From Pseudoxanthomonas mexicana (lineage in GTDB: Bacteria; Pseudomonadota; Gammaproteobacteria; Xanthomonadales; Xanthomonadaceae): a DNA stretch of 43,611 bases. The stretch is from positions 1 to 43,611 of the forward strand of contig NZ_PDWV01000035.1 in NCBI RefSeq assembly GCF_010093385.1, given 5' to 3'. Below, in pieces: positions 18,646 to 25,846 of the stretch. The notes beneath the pieces are model-generated. The model did no database searches and was not told where the DNA came from. It was given only the letters and a program-made list of their open reading frames with translations. The position numbers and the translations under genes were made by a program. Position 1 is the first letter of the stretch; the number at the start of each line of letters is the position of its first letter.

Positions 18646-19979
18646 CTACTTCCCGTCGCGGGACAGCAGGTGATCGGCCAATACCTGATAGGCGGGAAGG
18701 GACGTCGCATCATTGGCGGCATTGCCCGCCTGCGGGTGCGACGCGAAACGCACGATCACCATCTCCGCCTTCGGGTCGATGTAGAGGGTCTGGCCGTGGA
18801 CGCCGCGCGCCGCGAATGCGCCATGGGCGTTGTGTGTGACCCACCACATGTCGCGATACGACCAGCCGACCAGGCCCGCATGCCCGGACGCGCGAATGCC
18901 GCGCGACTTCCTCCCTTGCGGATGTCCTCCACTACCGCACGCGGGATCAGCTGTTCGCCCTGCCAGCTCCCGCCGTCGAGCAGCAGCTGGCCGAAGCGCG
19001 CCATGTCGCGCAAGCCGGCGCTGAAGCCACCGCCGGCCACCGGCATGCCGGTCGCGTCCACCTGGAAGTAGCCGGCCTGCTCCATCCCGATGCGGCGCCA
19101 GATGCGTTCCGACAGCAGGGTTGCGACCGACGTGCCGGACGCGCGCGCGACGATCCAGCCCAGCGCGTCGGCATTCGGCGTCTTGTAGGCGAACGCCTCG
19201 CCCACCCGGCATCCGGGCTCGGGCTGCAGCGTGCGCAGGTAGGCCGTCGTTCCCACCACCTCCGCACCAGGCTGCGGCAATGGATTGCTGGCCTTGGCGT
19301 ACTCCCAGATTTCCGCTTTCGGATCGGCGTAATCCTCGCTGTAACGCAGGCAGGTGGTCATGTCCATCACGTCGCGGACGCGCACATCCGCGAACGCCGA
19401 CCCCGCGAGCTCCGGTACGTAGCGCGTCACGGGCGCCGCCGGGTCGATCACGCCCTCGGCGGCCAGCATCGCGGCCAAGGTGCCGGTCAACGACTTGGTC
19501 ACCGACATCGCGGCATGGCTGCGGTCCTCGCGCAGCTCGCCGGCATAGAACTCGTACACCAGACGGCCGCGATGCAGCACCACCAGACCGTCGGTATAGT
19601 TGGCCGCCAGCGAAGCCTTCCAGGTCATCGGCGCGCGCGCCCCGGTGGGCGTGAAGCGGATCGCATCGATCGCGCCGTCCAGCGCCACCGGCAGCGGCAC
19701 CGGCGCACCCAGCCCGCGCGACACCTCCACCGTGGGCAGGAACTCCCGCATGTGCACCACGCTCCAGCGCAGCGCGGGAAAGCGGAAGAACGACCCATCG
19801 GCCGCACTCAGGCGCTTGTCGGGCGGCGGCGGGAAGCCCTGCATCCAGCCCAGGACACGCGGATCGGATGCCTCGGTATCGGGCGCAGAGGTCGGCGGGG
19901 CCTTATCGGCTGCGCGTGACGGCCCGGACATGCTCAGCAGCACGAGTGCGAGCGCGACGGCGGCGAATGCGTGTGTCAT
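18646..19979 (-). pseudogene. NylB-like (class C beta-lactamase fold) serine hydrolase, frameshifted near its 3' end
   Basis: Exported serine hydrolase of the beta-lactamase/6-aminohexanoate-dimer hydrolase group. It has a signal peptide MTHAFAAVALALVLLSMSGPSRA, the nucleophile motif S159-V-T-K162 and RYSEDYADP with Tyr213, as in NylB-type enzymes. Reading is continuous to about residue 364 (RKGGSRAAFAR). The homologous continuation (GHAGLVGWSYRDMWWVTHNA to the stop at 18646) lies in another frame. One base seems to be missing at about 18882-18892. The start lies 10 nt after the hdhA-like gene, so the two form an operon. Either a sequencing error or a recent inactivation. Confidence 0.8.
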
Positions 19980-19989
19980 GGCCTGTTCC

Positions 19990-20757
19990 TCAGTCGAGTT
20001 CCTGGACCCCACCACCCGAGACGGTGAGGATCTGTCCACTGACCCACGCCGCCGCGGGCGAGCACAGGTACAGCGCGGCATTGGCCATGTCCTGCGGTTC
20101 GCCCAGCCGGTGGATGGGCGTGTGCGCGAGCATCCGCTGCTCGATGTCGTGGTTGAGTACCGACGCCAGCGCCGCGGTACGGGTGGCGCCGGGTGCGATG
20201 CCGTTGATGCGCACCCCCAGGGGGCCGAGGTCGAAGGCAAGATTGCGGATCAGGTGGTTGGTGGCGGCCTTGGAGGCCCCGTAAGCGGCCATGCGCTTGT
20301 TGCGGTTCTCGCCCGCCATCGAGGTGATCGCCAGCATCACGCCGCCGCCGGCTTTCTGCATTTCCGGCGCGGCCAGCTGGGCCAGCCGGAACAGCGAGAA
20401 CACGTTGAGGTCGAACGCACGGCGGAAGTCGGCCATGGGCATGGCGAAGGGCTTCGGCCCGCCGCCGCCGGCATTGCTGACCCGCACCGAGAGCTTGCCG
20501 AAACGGGCGACAGTCTCCCGCACCAGTGCCTCCAGTGCGTCCTCGCGGGTCACGTCGCAGGCCATGCCCAGCGCCTGGCCACCACGCGCCACGATGCCGT
20601 CGGCAACCGCCCGCGCCGCGCCAGCGTCGAGGTCGCTGGCCACCACGCCCGCGCCGGCGGCGGCGAAGGTCTCGGCGATCGCGCGGCCGATGCCCGCGCC
20701 GGCCCCCGTGACCACGGCCACCTGACCGTCCAGCCTGAAATCCGCAGGATCGAACAT
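19990..20757 (-). CDS. hdhA: 7-alpha-hydroxysteroid dehydrogenase-like SDR
   Basis: Strongly resembles E. coli HdhA, which oxidises the 7-alpha hydroxyl of bile acids with NAD. It has the same length of 255 aa and shares NAGGGGPKPF, MPMADFRRAF, the end-motif WVSGQILTVSGGGVQEL, and the cofactor motif TGAGAGIG. The catalytic Ser146, Tyr159 and Lys163 lie at the same residue numbers as in HdhA. In a free-living bacterium the natural substrate may be another steroid or hydroxyl compound. It is the first gene of a pair with the serine hydrolase. Confidence 0.9.
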   Translation of the reverse strand: MFDPADFRLDGQVAVVTGAGAGIGRAIAETFAAAGAGVVASDLDAGAARAVADGIVARGGQALGMACDVTREDALEALVRETVARFGKLSVRVSNAGGGGPKPFAMPMADFRRAFDLNVFSLFRLAQLAAPEMQKAGGGVMLAITSMAGENRNKRMAAYGASKAATNHLIRNLAFDLGPLGVRINGIAPGATRTAALASVLNHDIEQRMLAHTPIHRLGEPQDMANAALYLCSPAAAWVSGQILTVSGGGVQELD

Positions 20758-21078
20758 GGCACGCTCCTCGCAGCCGGCATGAGCCGCGGCTACTGTACGC
20801 CCACTTGACCGGATTGGCTTGCGCACGCTCGTCGTGCCGCCGGGCTCCATCTCCATCGCCTTCCTGGCGGGTGCGTTGATATCCATGGCCCGTCGTCTCC
20901 CCGCGTGCTGGGGTTCGTACGCTCACCCAGACCCACGCGACTGGCTGGCAGACGTCCGTGATGCCCGTTCCATTGAACATGTCCCGCCCCAGCGAGACAG
21001 GAGTGTCGATCCCCCCATCAGGGGATTCGTGAGCGGCTACACCCCGCCACACTGCACTCCCAGCGAACAGGAGCGACC
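20758..21078. other. Divergent intergenic region, no gene seen
   Basis: About 320 nt between the divergent hdhA-like gene and ridA. It must hold both promoters, but no convincing -35/-10 pair stands out. A short hairpin (ATCCCC/GGGGAT, loop CCATCA) lies near 21009-21025, about 50 nt before ridA. Open frames here lack recognisable content. Confidence 0.5.
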
Positions 21079-21522
21079 ATGACCACGACCATCCGCAAGA
21101 ATGCCAGCTTCGGGGTGCCCTGGGAATCTTCCTACGGCTACGTCCAAGCGCTGCGGGTCAACAACACCATATTCGTCTCCGGTCAGCTTTCGCACACGCC
21201 GGAAGGCGAGCTGGTTGCGCCGGCCTCGCTCGGCACCGATGGCAGGCCGGCGAACTTCGACAGCATGGAAGCGCAGATGAGACGGACGTATGAGAACGCG
21301 CAGGTCCTGTTGACCCAACTCGGCGGGTCTCTGGCTGACGTGGTCGAGGAGACATTGTTCGTATTTGACGTTCCAGCGGCCTTCGCGGCCAGCGGGAAGG
21401 TGCGTCCCGCCGTCTACGGACAACCCGTACCGCAGGTCGCAAGCAATCTGATAGGCGTATCGGCGCTGGCTTTTCCCGAGCAGCTCATTGAGATCGCGTT
21501 CCGCGCCGAGATATCCGCGTAA
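21079..21522 (+). CDS. RidA family protein
   Basis: RidA-type proteins hydrolyse reactive enamine/imine intermediates. The 147-aa protein shows the Rid core: YVQALRVNNTIFVSGQLS at the N-terminus, then AQMRRTYENAQVLLTQLGGSLADVVEETLFV. It ends PQVASNLIGVSALAFPEQLIEIAFRAEI, where an R-P-x-x-x-x-V segment of true RidA is replaced by Q-V-A-S-N-L. The missing conserved Arg suggests a non-archetypal Rid subgroup. GGAGCG lies just before the ATG. Single-gene unit. Confidence 0.88.
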   Translation: MTTTIRKNASFGVPWESSYGYVQALRVNNTIFVSGQLSHTPEGELVAPASLGTDGRPANFDSMEAQMRRTYENAQVLLTQLGGSLADVVEETLFVFDVPAAFAASGKVRPAVYGQPVPQVASNLIGVSALAFPEQLIEIAFRAEISA

Positions 21523-21606
21523 CACAAGCATCGCCCCTCAGGATTCGGAAGCCTCTTCAGGCGGCCGCTGCCCAGCGAGCCTCTGCGCGCGGGGCACGCG
21601 CCGCCG

Positions 21607-21822
21607 TTAACTCCCGCGCATTGCCCTGTGATACGCCACCAGCGCATTCGCATGGCCGTGGCCTATCTTGTGTTCCGACTTCAGCACGGCCACCTGCTCC
21701 ATGTGCTTGCGGTCGCTGATGGCGTCCAGCACCTTGAACCAGTGTTCCACCGGCTTGCCGTACTGCTTCTCTATCGAGGGGAAGTAGGAAGCCGGGCCTT
21801 TCACTTTTTCGTTCGTCGTCAT
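21607..21822 (-). CDS. DUF4287 domain protein
   Basis: A 71-aa soluble protein. The sequence ASYFPSIEKQYGKPVEHWFK at residues 11-30 and GHGHANALVAYHRA at the C-terminus match the small DUF4287 family, of unknown function. The start ATG at 21822 precedes TTNEKVKGP. It is convergent with ridA. Confidence 0.85.
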   Translation of the reverse strand: MTTNEKVKGPASYFPSIEKQYGKPVEHWFKVLDAISDRKHMEQVAVLKSEHKIGHGHANALVAYHRAMRGS

Positions 21823-22024
21823 CGTCGCCTCTCATCGTGCCGTGGCGCGGCCGCCCCACTGGCTGCCGGGATACCGCCCTAGCCTGTTCGACGAAACTGC
21901 GTGCCCGGGATCGACATGCGGACACGCGGTCTGCAATCAGAGTCGGCCCCGTGTCTGTCCTTGCCATGCCTCATGAAAGGGCGTAGAAGGGTTGCGCGCA
22001 CACTCTCGGCGCCTACGAGCGCCC

Positions 22025-22252
22025 ATGATGGAACCGAAAGAAGCTTGCGAAGCAGGCGTTGCGCTGCGCATCGAATTTGCCGAACGCCGGAACGCCCTCG
22101 GTATGGGTTACGTGCAGGCGAGAGCGAACTTCAGGAGCGCGAAAGCGCCCTGCACCGTCTACGTCGTGACCCGCGAGCTACACGCCACGCCCGAGGCCGC
22201 CGAGGATGAGATCCTCACTATCGCGCGGCGGCAGGGCTGGGGCATCGTTTAG
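22025..22252 (+). CDS. Small protein of unknown function
   Basis: A 75-aa frame with plausible composition: MMEPKEACEAGVALRIEFAE, then a beta-alpha segment APCTVYVVTRELHATPEAAEDEILTIARRQGWGIV. No family recognised. The stop is immediately followed by a large inverted repeat, which could terminate it. No strong ribosome-binding site is seen, so it could also be chance. Confidence 0.45.
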   Translation: MMEPKEACEAGVALRIEFAERRNALGMGYVQARANFRSAKAPCTVYVVTRELHATPEAAEDEILTIARRQGWGIV

Positions 22253-22299
22253 GTTTGGATCCCGCCTCGACCGGCACGTGCCTTTGACGGGATCCAAAC
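22253..22299. repeat. 12-bp perfect inverted repeat with nested palindrome
   Basis: GTTTGGATCCCG (22253-22264) and its exact complement CGGGATCCAAAC (22288-22299) enclose a 23-nt interval. That interval contains the perfect 10-bp palindrome GGCACGTGCC (22273-22282). The element lies between the plus-strand small gene and the minus-strand hydrolase remnant, so it may be a bidirectional terminator, or a protein-binding or recombination site. Confidence 0.65.
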
Positions 22300-22375
22300 A
22301 CCTGCCACCCGGTTCCGGATTCGCGCTCTGCTTCCTTCCGGCCCGTGCATCGCAGGGCTGCCGGTCCCGGCGCGG

Positions 22376-22624
22376 TCACTTCGCCGTCTGAACCGCGTCC
22401 CGTGCCGCACGGTCGATCGTGTCGGCGACCACCTTGGGCTGCGTCATGAAGACCGCATGGCTGGCGGACACTTTGGTGATGCGCGCGTTGATGCGCTCGG
22501 CCATGTGGATCAGCATGGCCTGGTCGAAGGCCTTGTCTTCGGTGGCGATCACGGCCCAGCTGGGCTTGCTGCGCCAGGCCGCGTTCGTCAGCACCACGTA
22601 GACCAGGCCGGTCACCTTGTCGTG
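22376..22624 (-). pseudogene. Internally deleted duplicate of the alpha/beta hydrolase at 24960-25742
   Basis: Encodes the last ~70 residues of the hydrolase (VLTNAAWRSKPSWAVIATED and on) almost identically at DNA and protein level. It is joined directly to an earlier segment, HDKVTGLVYV. The 70 or so residues that lie between these in the intact gene are gone, as is everything before HDK, including the GHSWGG nucleophile. It ends at TGA 22376 and lies 8 nt downstream of the lysR stop on the same strand. It cannot make an active enzyme. Confidence 0.88.
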
Positions 22625-22632
22625 GTCGGCTG

Positions 22633-23568
22633 TCAGCGGAAACTTTCGGACATCGAGGGATCATCGGTACTGATGTCACGATCCAGCATGCAGTCGATGA
22701 ACGCGCGAAGCGCGGGCAGCATGTAGCGCCGGCTCGAGTAGTAGAGATATAGACCGGGCATCGTCGGCGACCAGTCGGCAAGGACGCGCTTCAGGCGCCC
22801 GTCCCGCAGCGCCTCGGCGATGTCGTCGTCGTTGTAGGCGTACAGGATGCCGAGTCCCTGCAGCGCGGCGGGCACGATGATGTCCTGGTGGTTCGAAATC
22901 ACCCGGCCCTCGCCGAAGACCTCGACCGTCTTGCCCTTCTTCGCGAATGGCCAGCCCGCGATCTTGCCGCTGCCGGGAAAGCGCCAGTTGATGCAGGCAT
23001 GACGGGCGAGGTCGGCAGGCGTCTTGGGTTCGCCGTGCCGCGCGAGATATTCGGGCGAGGCGACCGCCAGCAGTTCGATGTCCGGCGTCAGCCGCACTGC
23101 CACCATGTCCTTCTGCAGGCGGCCACCCACGCGGATGCCGGCATCGAAGCCTTCGCCGGCAATATCGCTCAACGCATCGTCGATCACGATGTCGAGCACC
23201 ACATCGGGGTTCGCCTTGGCGAACCGTCCCAGCCGCGGCGCGAGCACGCGCTTGGCCGCCATGCTCAGCGTGTTGATGCGCAGCGTGCCCGCGGCGCGCG
23301 CGCTCGTACCCACCGCCTGCGCCACGGCTTCGTCCATGTCGCGCAGCATTGGCGCCATGCGCTCGTGCAACCGACGGCCCGGTTCGGTTGGCGACACGCT
23401 GCGCGTGGTGCGGTTCAGCAGGCGCACGCCCAGCCGCGATTCCAGTTGGCGGATGGTCTGGCTGAGCGCGGACCGCGACAGTCCCAGGTGATCGGCGGCG
23501 CGGGCGAAGCTGGCCCGGTCGACGACGGCCACGAAGGCCTTCAGTTCCGCGAATTCGGTGCCACGCAT
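22633..23568 (-). CDS. LysR family transcriptional regulator
   Basis: A 311-aa LTTR. The winged HTH at residues 5-65 is FVAVVDRASFARAADHLGLS with RSALSQTIRQLESRLGVRLL, typical of the family. The rest is the periplasmic-binding-protein-like effector domain (LAVASPEYLARHG, VPAALQGLGILYAYNDDDI). It is divergent from the NTF2-like/SDR/hydrolase genes, the usual layout for an LTTR controlling its neighbours. It is followed by the hydrolase remnant. Confidence 0.95.
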   Translation of the reverse strand: MRGTEFAELKAFVAVVDRASFARAADHLGLSRSALSQTIRQLESRLGVRLLNRTTRSVSPTEPGRRLHERMAPMLRDMDEAVAQAVGTSARAAGTLRINTLSMAAKRVLAPRLGRFAKANPDVVLDIVIDDALSDIAGEGFDAGIRVGGRLQKDMVAVRLTPDIELLAVASPEYLARHGEPKTPADLARHACINWRFPGSGKIAGWPFAKKGKTVEVFGEGRVISNHQDIIVPAALQGLGILYAYNDDDIAEALRDGRLKRVLADWSPTMPGLYLYYSSRRYMLPALRAFIDCMLDRDISTDDPSMSESFR

Positions 23569-23591
23569 TGTGTACTGATTCCTACATAGCC

Positions 23592-23602
23592 TGATCGGAT
23601 CA
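23592..23602. promoter_or_regulatory. Candidate LysR operator in the divergent promoter
   Basis: The perfect palindrome TGATC-G-GATCA lies midway in the 97-nt space between lysR and the NTF2-like gene. It sits where an LTTR site is expected and contains T-N(n)-A symmetry, but the half-sites are short; function is inferred. Confidence 0.4.
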
Positions 23603-23665
23603 TAGGCGATTCTCTTACCCGGATAGACGGCTCAATCTTGTCCCACACCACCCCGGAGCCCCGCC

Positions 23666-23995
23666 ATGAAAGAGCTGAACCTGCCCGAGCCCATCGCGGC
23701 CTACTTCGACGCCGACCGCCAGGACGGCCAGGCCGTCGCCCGCTGCTTCACCAAGGACGGCCTGATCCTGGACGAAGGCCATACCCATTCGGGCCTGGCC
23801 GCGATCGAAGCCTGGAAGACCGACTCGTCCGCCAAGTACACCTACACCGCCACGCCCCACGCGCTGGAGACGCAGGGACGCAGCTACACCGTGACCAGCC
23901 GCGTGTCGGGCGACTTCCCCGGCAGCCCGTTGGACCTGCGTTACCGCTTCACCTTGGAGCGCGGCAAGATCGCCACGCTGGAGATCGCGCCATGA
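23666..23995 (+). CDS. NTF2-like/SnoaL-type small protein
   Basis: A 109-aa cone-fold protein. PIAAYFDADRQDGQAVARCFTKDGLILDEG is the standard opening of the NTF2-like superfamily, and ALDLRYRFTLERGKIATLEI-type strands close it. Members act as small isomerases/hydratases or binding proteins; the substrate is unknown. Its stop overlaps the SDR start (ATGA). It is the first gene of the divergent unit opposite lysR. Confidence 0.85.
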   Translation: MKELNLPEPIAAYFDADRQDGQAVARCFTKDGLILDEGHTHSGLAAIEAWKTDSSAKYTYTATPHALETQGRSYTVTSRVSGDFPGSPLDLRYRFTLERGKIATLEIAP

Positions 23996-24774
23996 GTTTC
24001 GATCTCTCGCTGGCCGGCAAGCGTGCTGTGGTCACCGGCGGCACACGCGGCGTTGGCGGCGCCGTCGTCGAACTGCTGGCCTCGTTGCGAGCGCGCATCG
24101 TGGCCACCGCGTCGTCGGCGCCGAAGCAGCCCATCGACGGCGTGCACTACGTGGCCGCCAACCTGGCCACGGCCGAGGGCGTCCGCACCGCGGTGGACGC
24201 GGCCCAACGGCATCTCGGTGGCGTCGACATCCTGGTCAACGTGGTGGGCGGCTCGTCGGCGCCGGCGGGGGGCTTCGCCAAACTTGACGATGGCGAGTGG
24301 GGAAAGGCGCTCGACCTCAACCTGATGGCGGCCGTGAGCATGGACCGCGCCCTGCTGCCGGCGATGCTCGCGCAGGAGTCCGGTGTGATCCTGCACGTGC
24401 CCTCGATCCAGCGCCGGCTGCCGCTGCAAGATTCCACCATCGCTTATGCGGCCGCGAAGGCCGCGTTGTCGACCTACAGCAAGGCGTTGTCGAAGGAAGT
24501 CACGCCACAGGGTGTCCGCGTAGTGCGCGTATCGCCGGGCTGGATCGAGACCGAAGCCTCGATCGATTTCCTCGGCGGCATCGCGGCCAACGCCGGCACG
24601 GATTACGAAGGCGCCAAGCAAATGGTCATGAGTGCATTGGGCGGCATTCCGCTCGGGCGTCCGGCCCAGCCGTCCGAGGTGGCCGACCTCATCGCCTTCT
24701 TGGCCTCGCCCCGCGCCGCGTCCATCTCGGGGTCGGAATACACGATCGACGGCGGCACCGTGCCGACGGCGTAA
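23992..24774 (+). CDS. Short-chain dehydrogenase/reductase
   Basis: A 260-aa SDR. The cofactor motif is TGGTRGVGG (residues 15-23), favouring NADP(H). The active site has Ser138 in HVPSIQRR and Tyr152/Lys156 in YAAAK. The usual NNAG is replaced by VNVVGG. The C-terminus is ISGSEYTIDGG. Translationally coupled to the NTF2-like gene. Substrate unknown. Confidence 0.92.
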   Translation: MSFDLSLAGKRAVVTGGTRGVGGAVVELLASLRARIVATASSAPKQPIDGVHYVAANLATAEGVRTAVDAAQRHLGGVDILVNVVGGSSAPAGGFAKLDDGEWGKALDLNLMAAVSMDRALLPAMLAQESGVILHVPSIQRRLPLQDSTIAYAAAKAALSTYSKALSKEVTPQGVRVVRVSPGWIETEASIDFLGGIAANAGTDYEGAKQMVMSALGGIPLGRPAQPSEVADLIAFLASPRAASISGSEYTIDGGTVPTA

Positions 24775-24798
24775 GCCGCTTCGCTCCCGATGGTCCCA

Positions 24799-24824
24799 CT
24801 GCCCGCCGGCCACCCGGCGGGCAG
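24799..24824 (+). terminator. Perfect 11-bp hairpin after the SDR
   Basis: CTGCCCGCCGG and CCGGCGGGCAG pair perfectly across a 4-nt loop, 25 nt downstream of the SDR stop. No U-tract follows, so it may attenuate rather than fully terminate before the hydrolase gene. Confidence 0.55.
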
Positions 24825-24959
24825 CCGCGGCAGGCACGTACGCTCGATCAAGTTATTCGGACTTTACGTAGCCGATGGTTTCGCACGGACCTGCAAAGTG
24901 ACCCTGCCGGCCAACGCCGCACCCCGAACGCCACCCACCACTGCCCCGAGGACACGACC

Positions 24960-25742
24960 ATGTTCAAACTCATCCCCGCCGTGCTCGCCGCCGCCCTGGC
25001 CGCCAGCCTGTCTCCCGCCGCCCACGCCGACGAAGCCGCCCGCGACAGCGGCCCGGTGAAGAACGTCGTGCTGGTGCACGGCGCGTTTGCCGATGGTGCT
25101 GGCTGGCGCTCGGTATACGACGACCTGACCGAACGCGGTTACCGCGTGTCCATTGTGCAGAACCCGCTGACCTCGCTCGCCGACGATGTCGCCGCGACGA
25201 AGCGCGTGCTCGACCGCCAGGACGGTCCCGCCATCCTGGTCGGGCATTCGTGGGGCGGTACGGTGATCACCGAAGCCGGTGTGCATGACAAGGTGGCCGG
25301 CCTGGTCTATGTGTCAGCGCTGGCGCCGGACGCGGGCGAGACGACGGCGCAACTGTACAAAGGATTTGCGCCGACGCCGGAGTTCGTCATCGAAACCAGC
25401 GCCGACGGGTTCGGCTTCATCAGCCCGGCCAAGTTCAATGCCGGCTTCGCGCACGACACGACGGATGCTGACGCCGCTTTCATGCGCGATTCGCAGGTGC
25501 CCATCAACATGTCCGCGTTCAGCACCGTGCTGACGAACGCGGCCTGGCGCAGCAAACCCAGCTGGGCCGTGATCGCCACCGAAGACAAGGCCTTCGACCA
25601 GGCCATGCTCATCCACATGGCTGAGCGCATCAACGCGCGCATCACCAAGGTCTCCGCCAGCCATGCGGTCTTCATGACCCAGCCGAAGGTGGTGGCCGAC
25701 ACCATCGATCGCGCGGCGAAAGACGCGGCAAAGGCCAAGTAG
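24960..25742 (+). CDS. Secreted alpha/beta hydrolase
   Basis: A 260-aa hydrolase with a signal peptide (MFKLIPAVLAAALAASLSPAAHA). The oxyanion segment VLVHGAFADGAGWRSV is at residue 37, the nucleophile elbow GHSWGG has Ser97, and the catalytic His is in SASHAVF near residue 238. It resembles esterase-like proteins of the alpha/beta hydrolase superfamily that lack a long cap domain. The start ATG is preceded by GAGGAC. A partial, internally deleted second copy lies 2.3 kb upstream on the other strand. Confidence 0.92.
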   Translation: MFKLIPAVLAAALAASLSPAAHADEAARDSGPVKNVVLVHGAFADGAGWRSVYDDLTERGYRVSIVQNPLTSLADDVAATKRVLDRQDGPAILVGHSWGGTVITEAGVHDKVAGLVYVSALAPDAGETTAQLYKGFAPTPEFVIETSADGFGFISPAKFNAGFAHDTTDADAAFMRDSQVPINMSAFSTVLTNAAWRSKPSWAVIATEDKAFDQAMLIHMAERINARITKVSASHAVFMTQPKVVADTIDRAAKDAAKAK

Positions 25743-25751
25743 GTACCTCCG

Positions 25752-25782
25752 GGACGCGACGGCATCCTCCGCCGTCGCGTCC
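25752..25782 (+). terminator. Perfect 12-bp hairpin after the alpha/beta hydrolase
   Basis: GGACGCGACGGC and GCCGTCGCGTCC pair perfectly with a 7-nt loop, 9 nt after the stop codon, followed by a pyrimidine-rich GACATCTCTCCCC tract. Likely transcript end. Confidence 0.7.
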
Positions 25783-25846
25783 GACATCTCTCCCCGCATC
25801 ACCTTCCCCACAGCGGGCAGCGTCATCCGTGCTGCCTGACAGCCCC

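Noticed and set aside
20819-21082. 87-codon plus frame between the HdhA-like gene and ridA
   Set aside because: Low-complexity start, no recognisable domain, and it overlaps the ridA ribosome-binding site.
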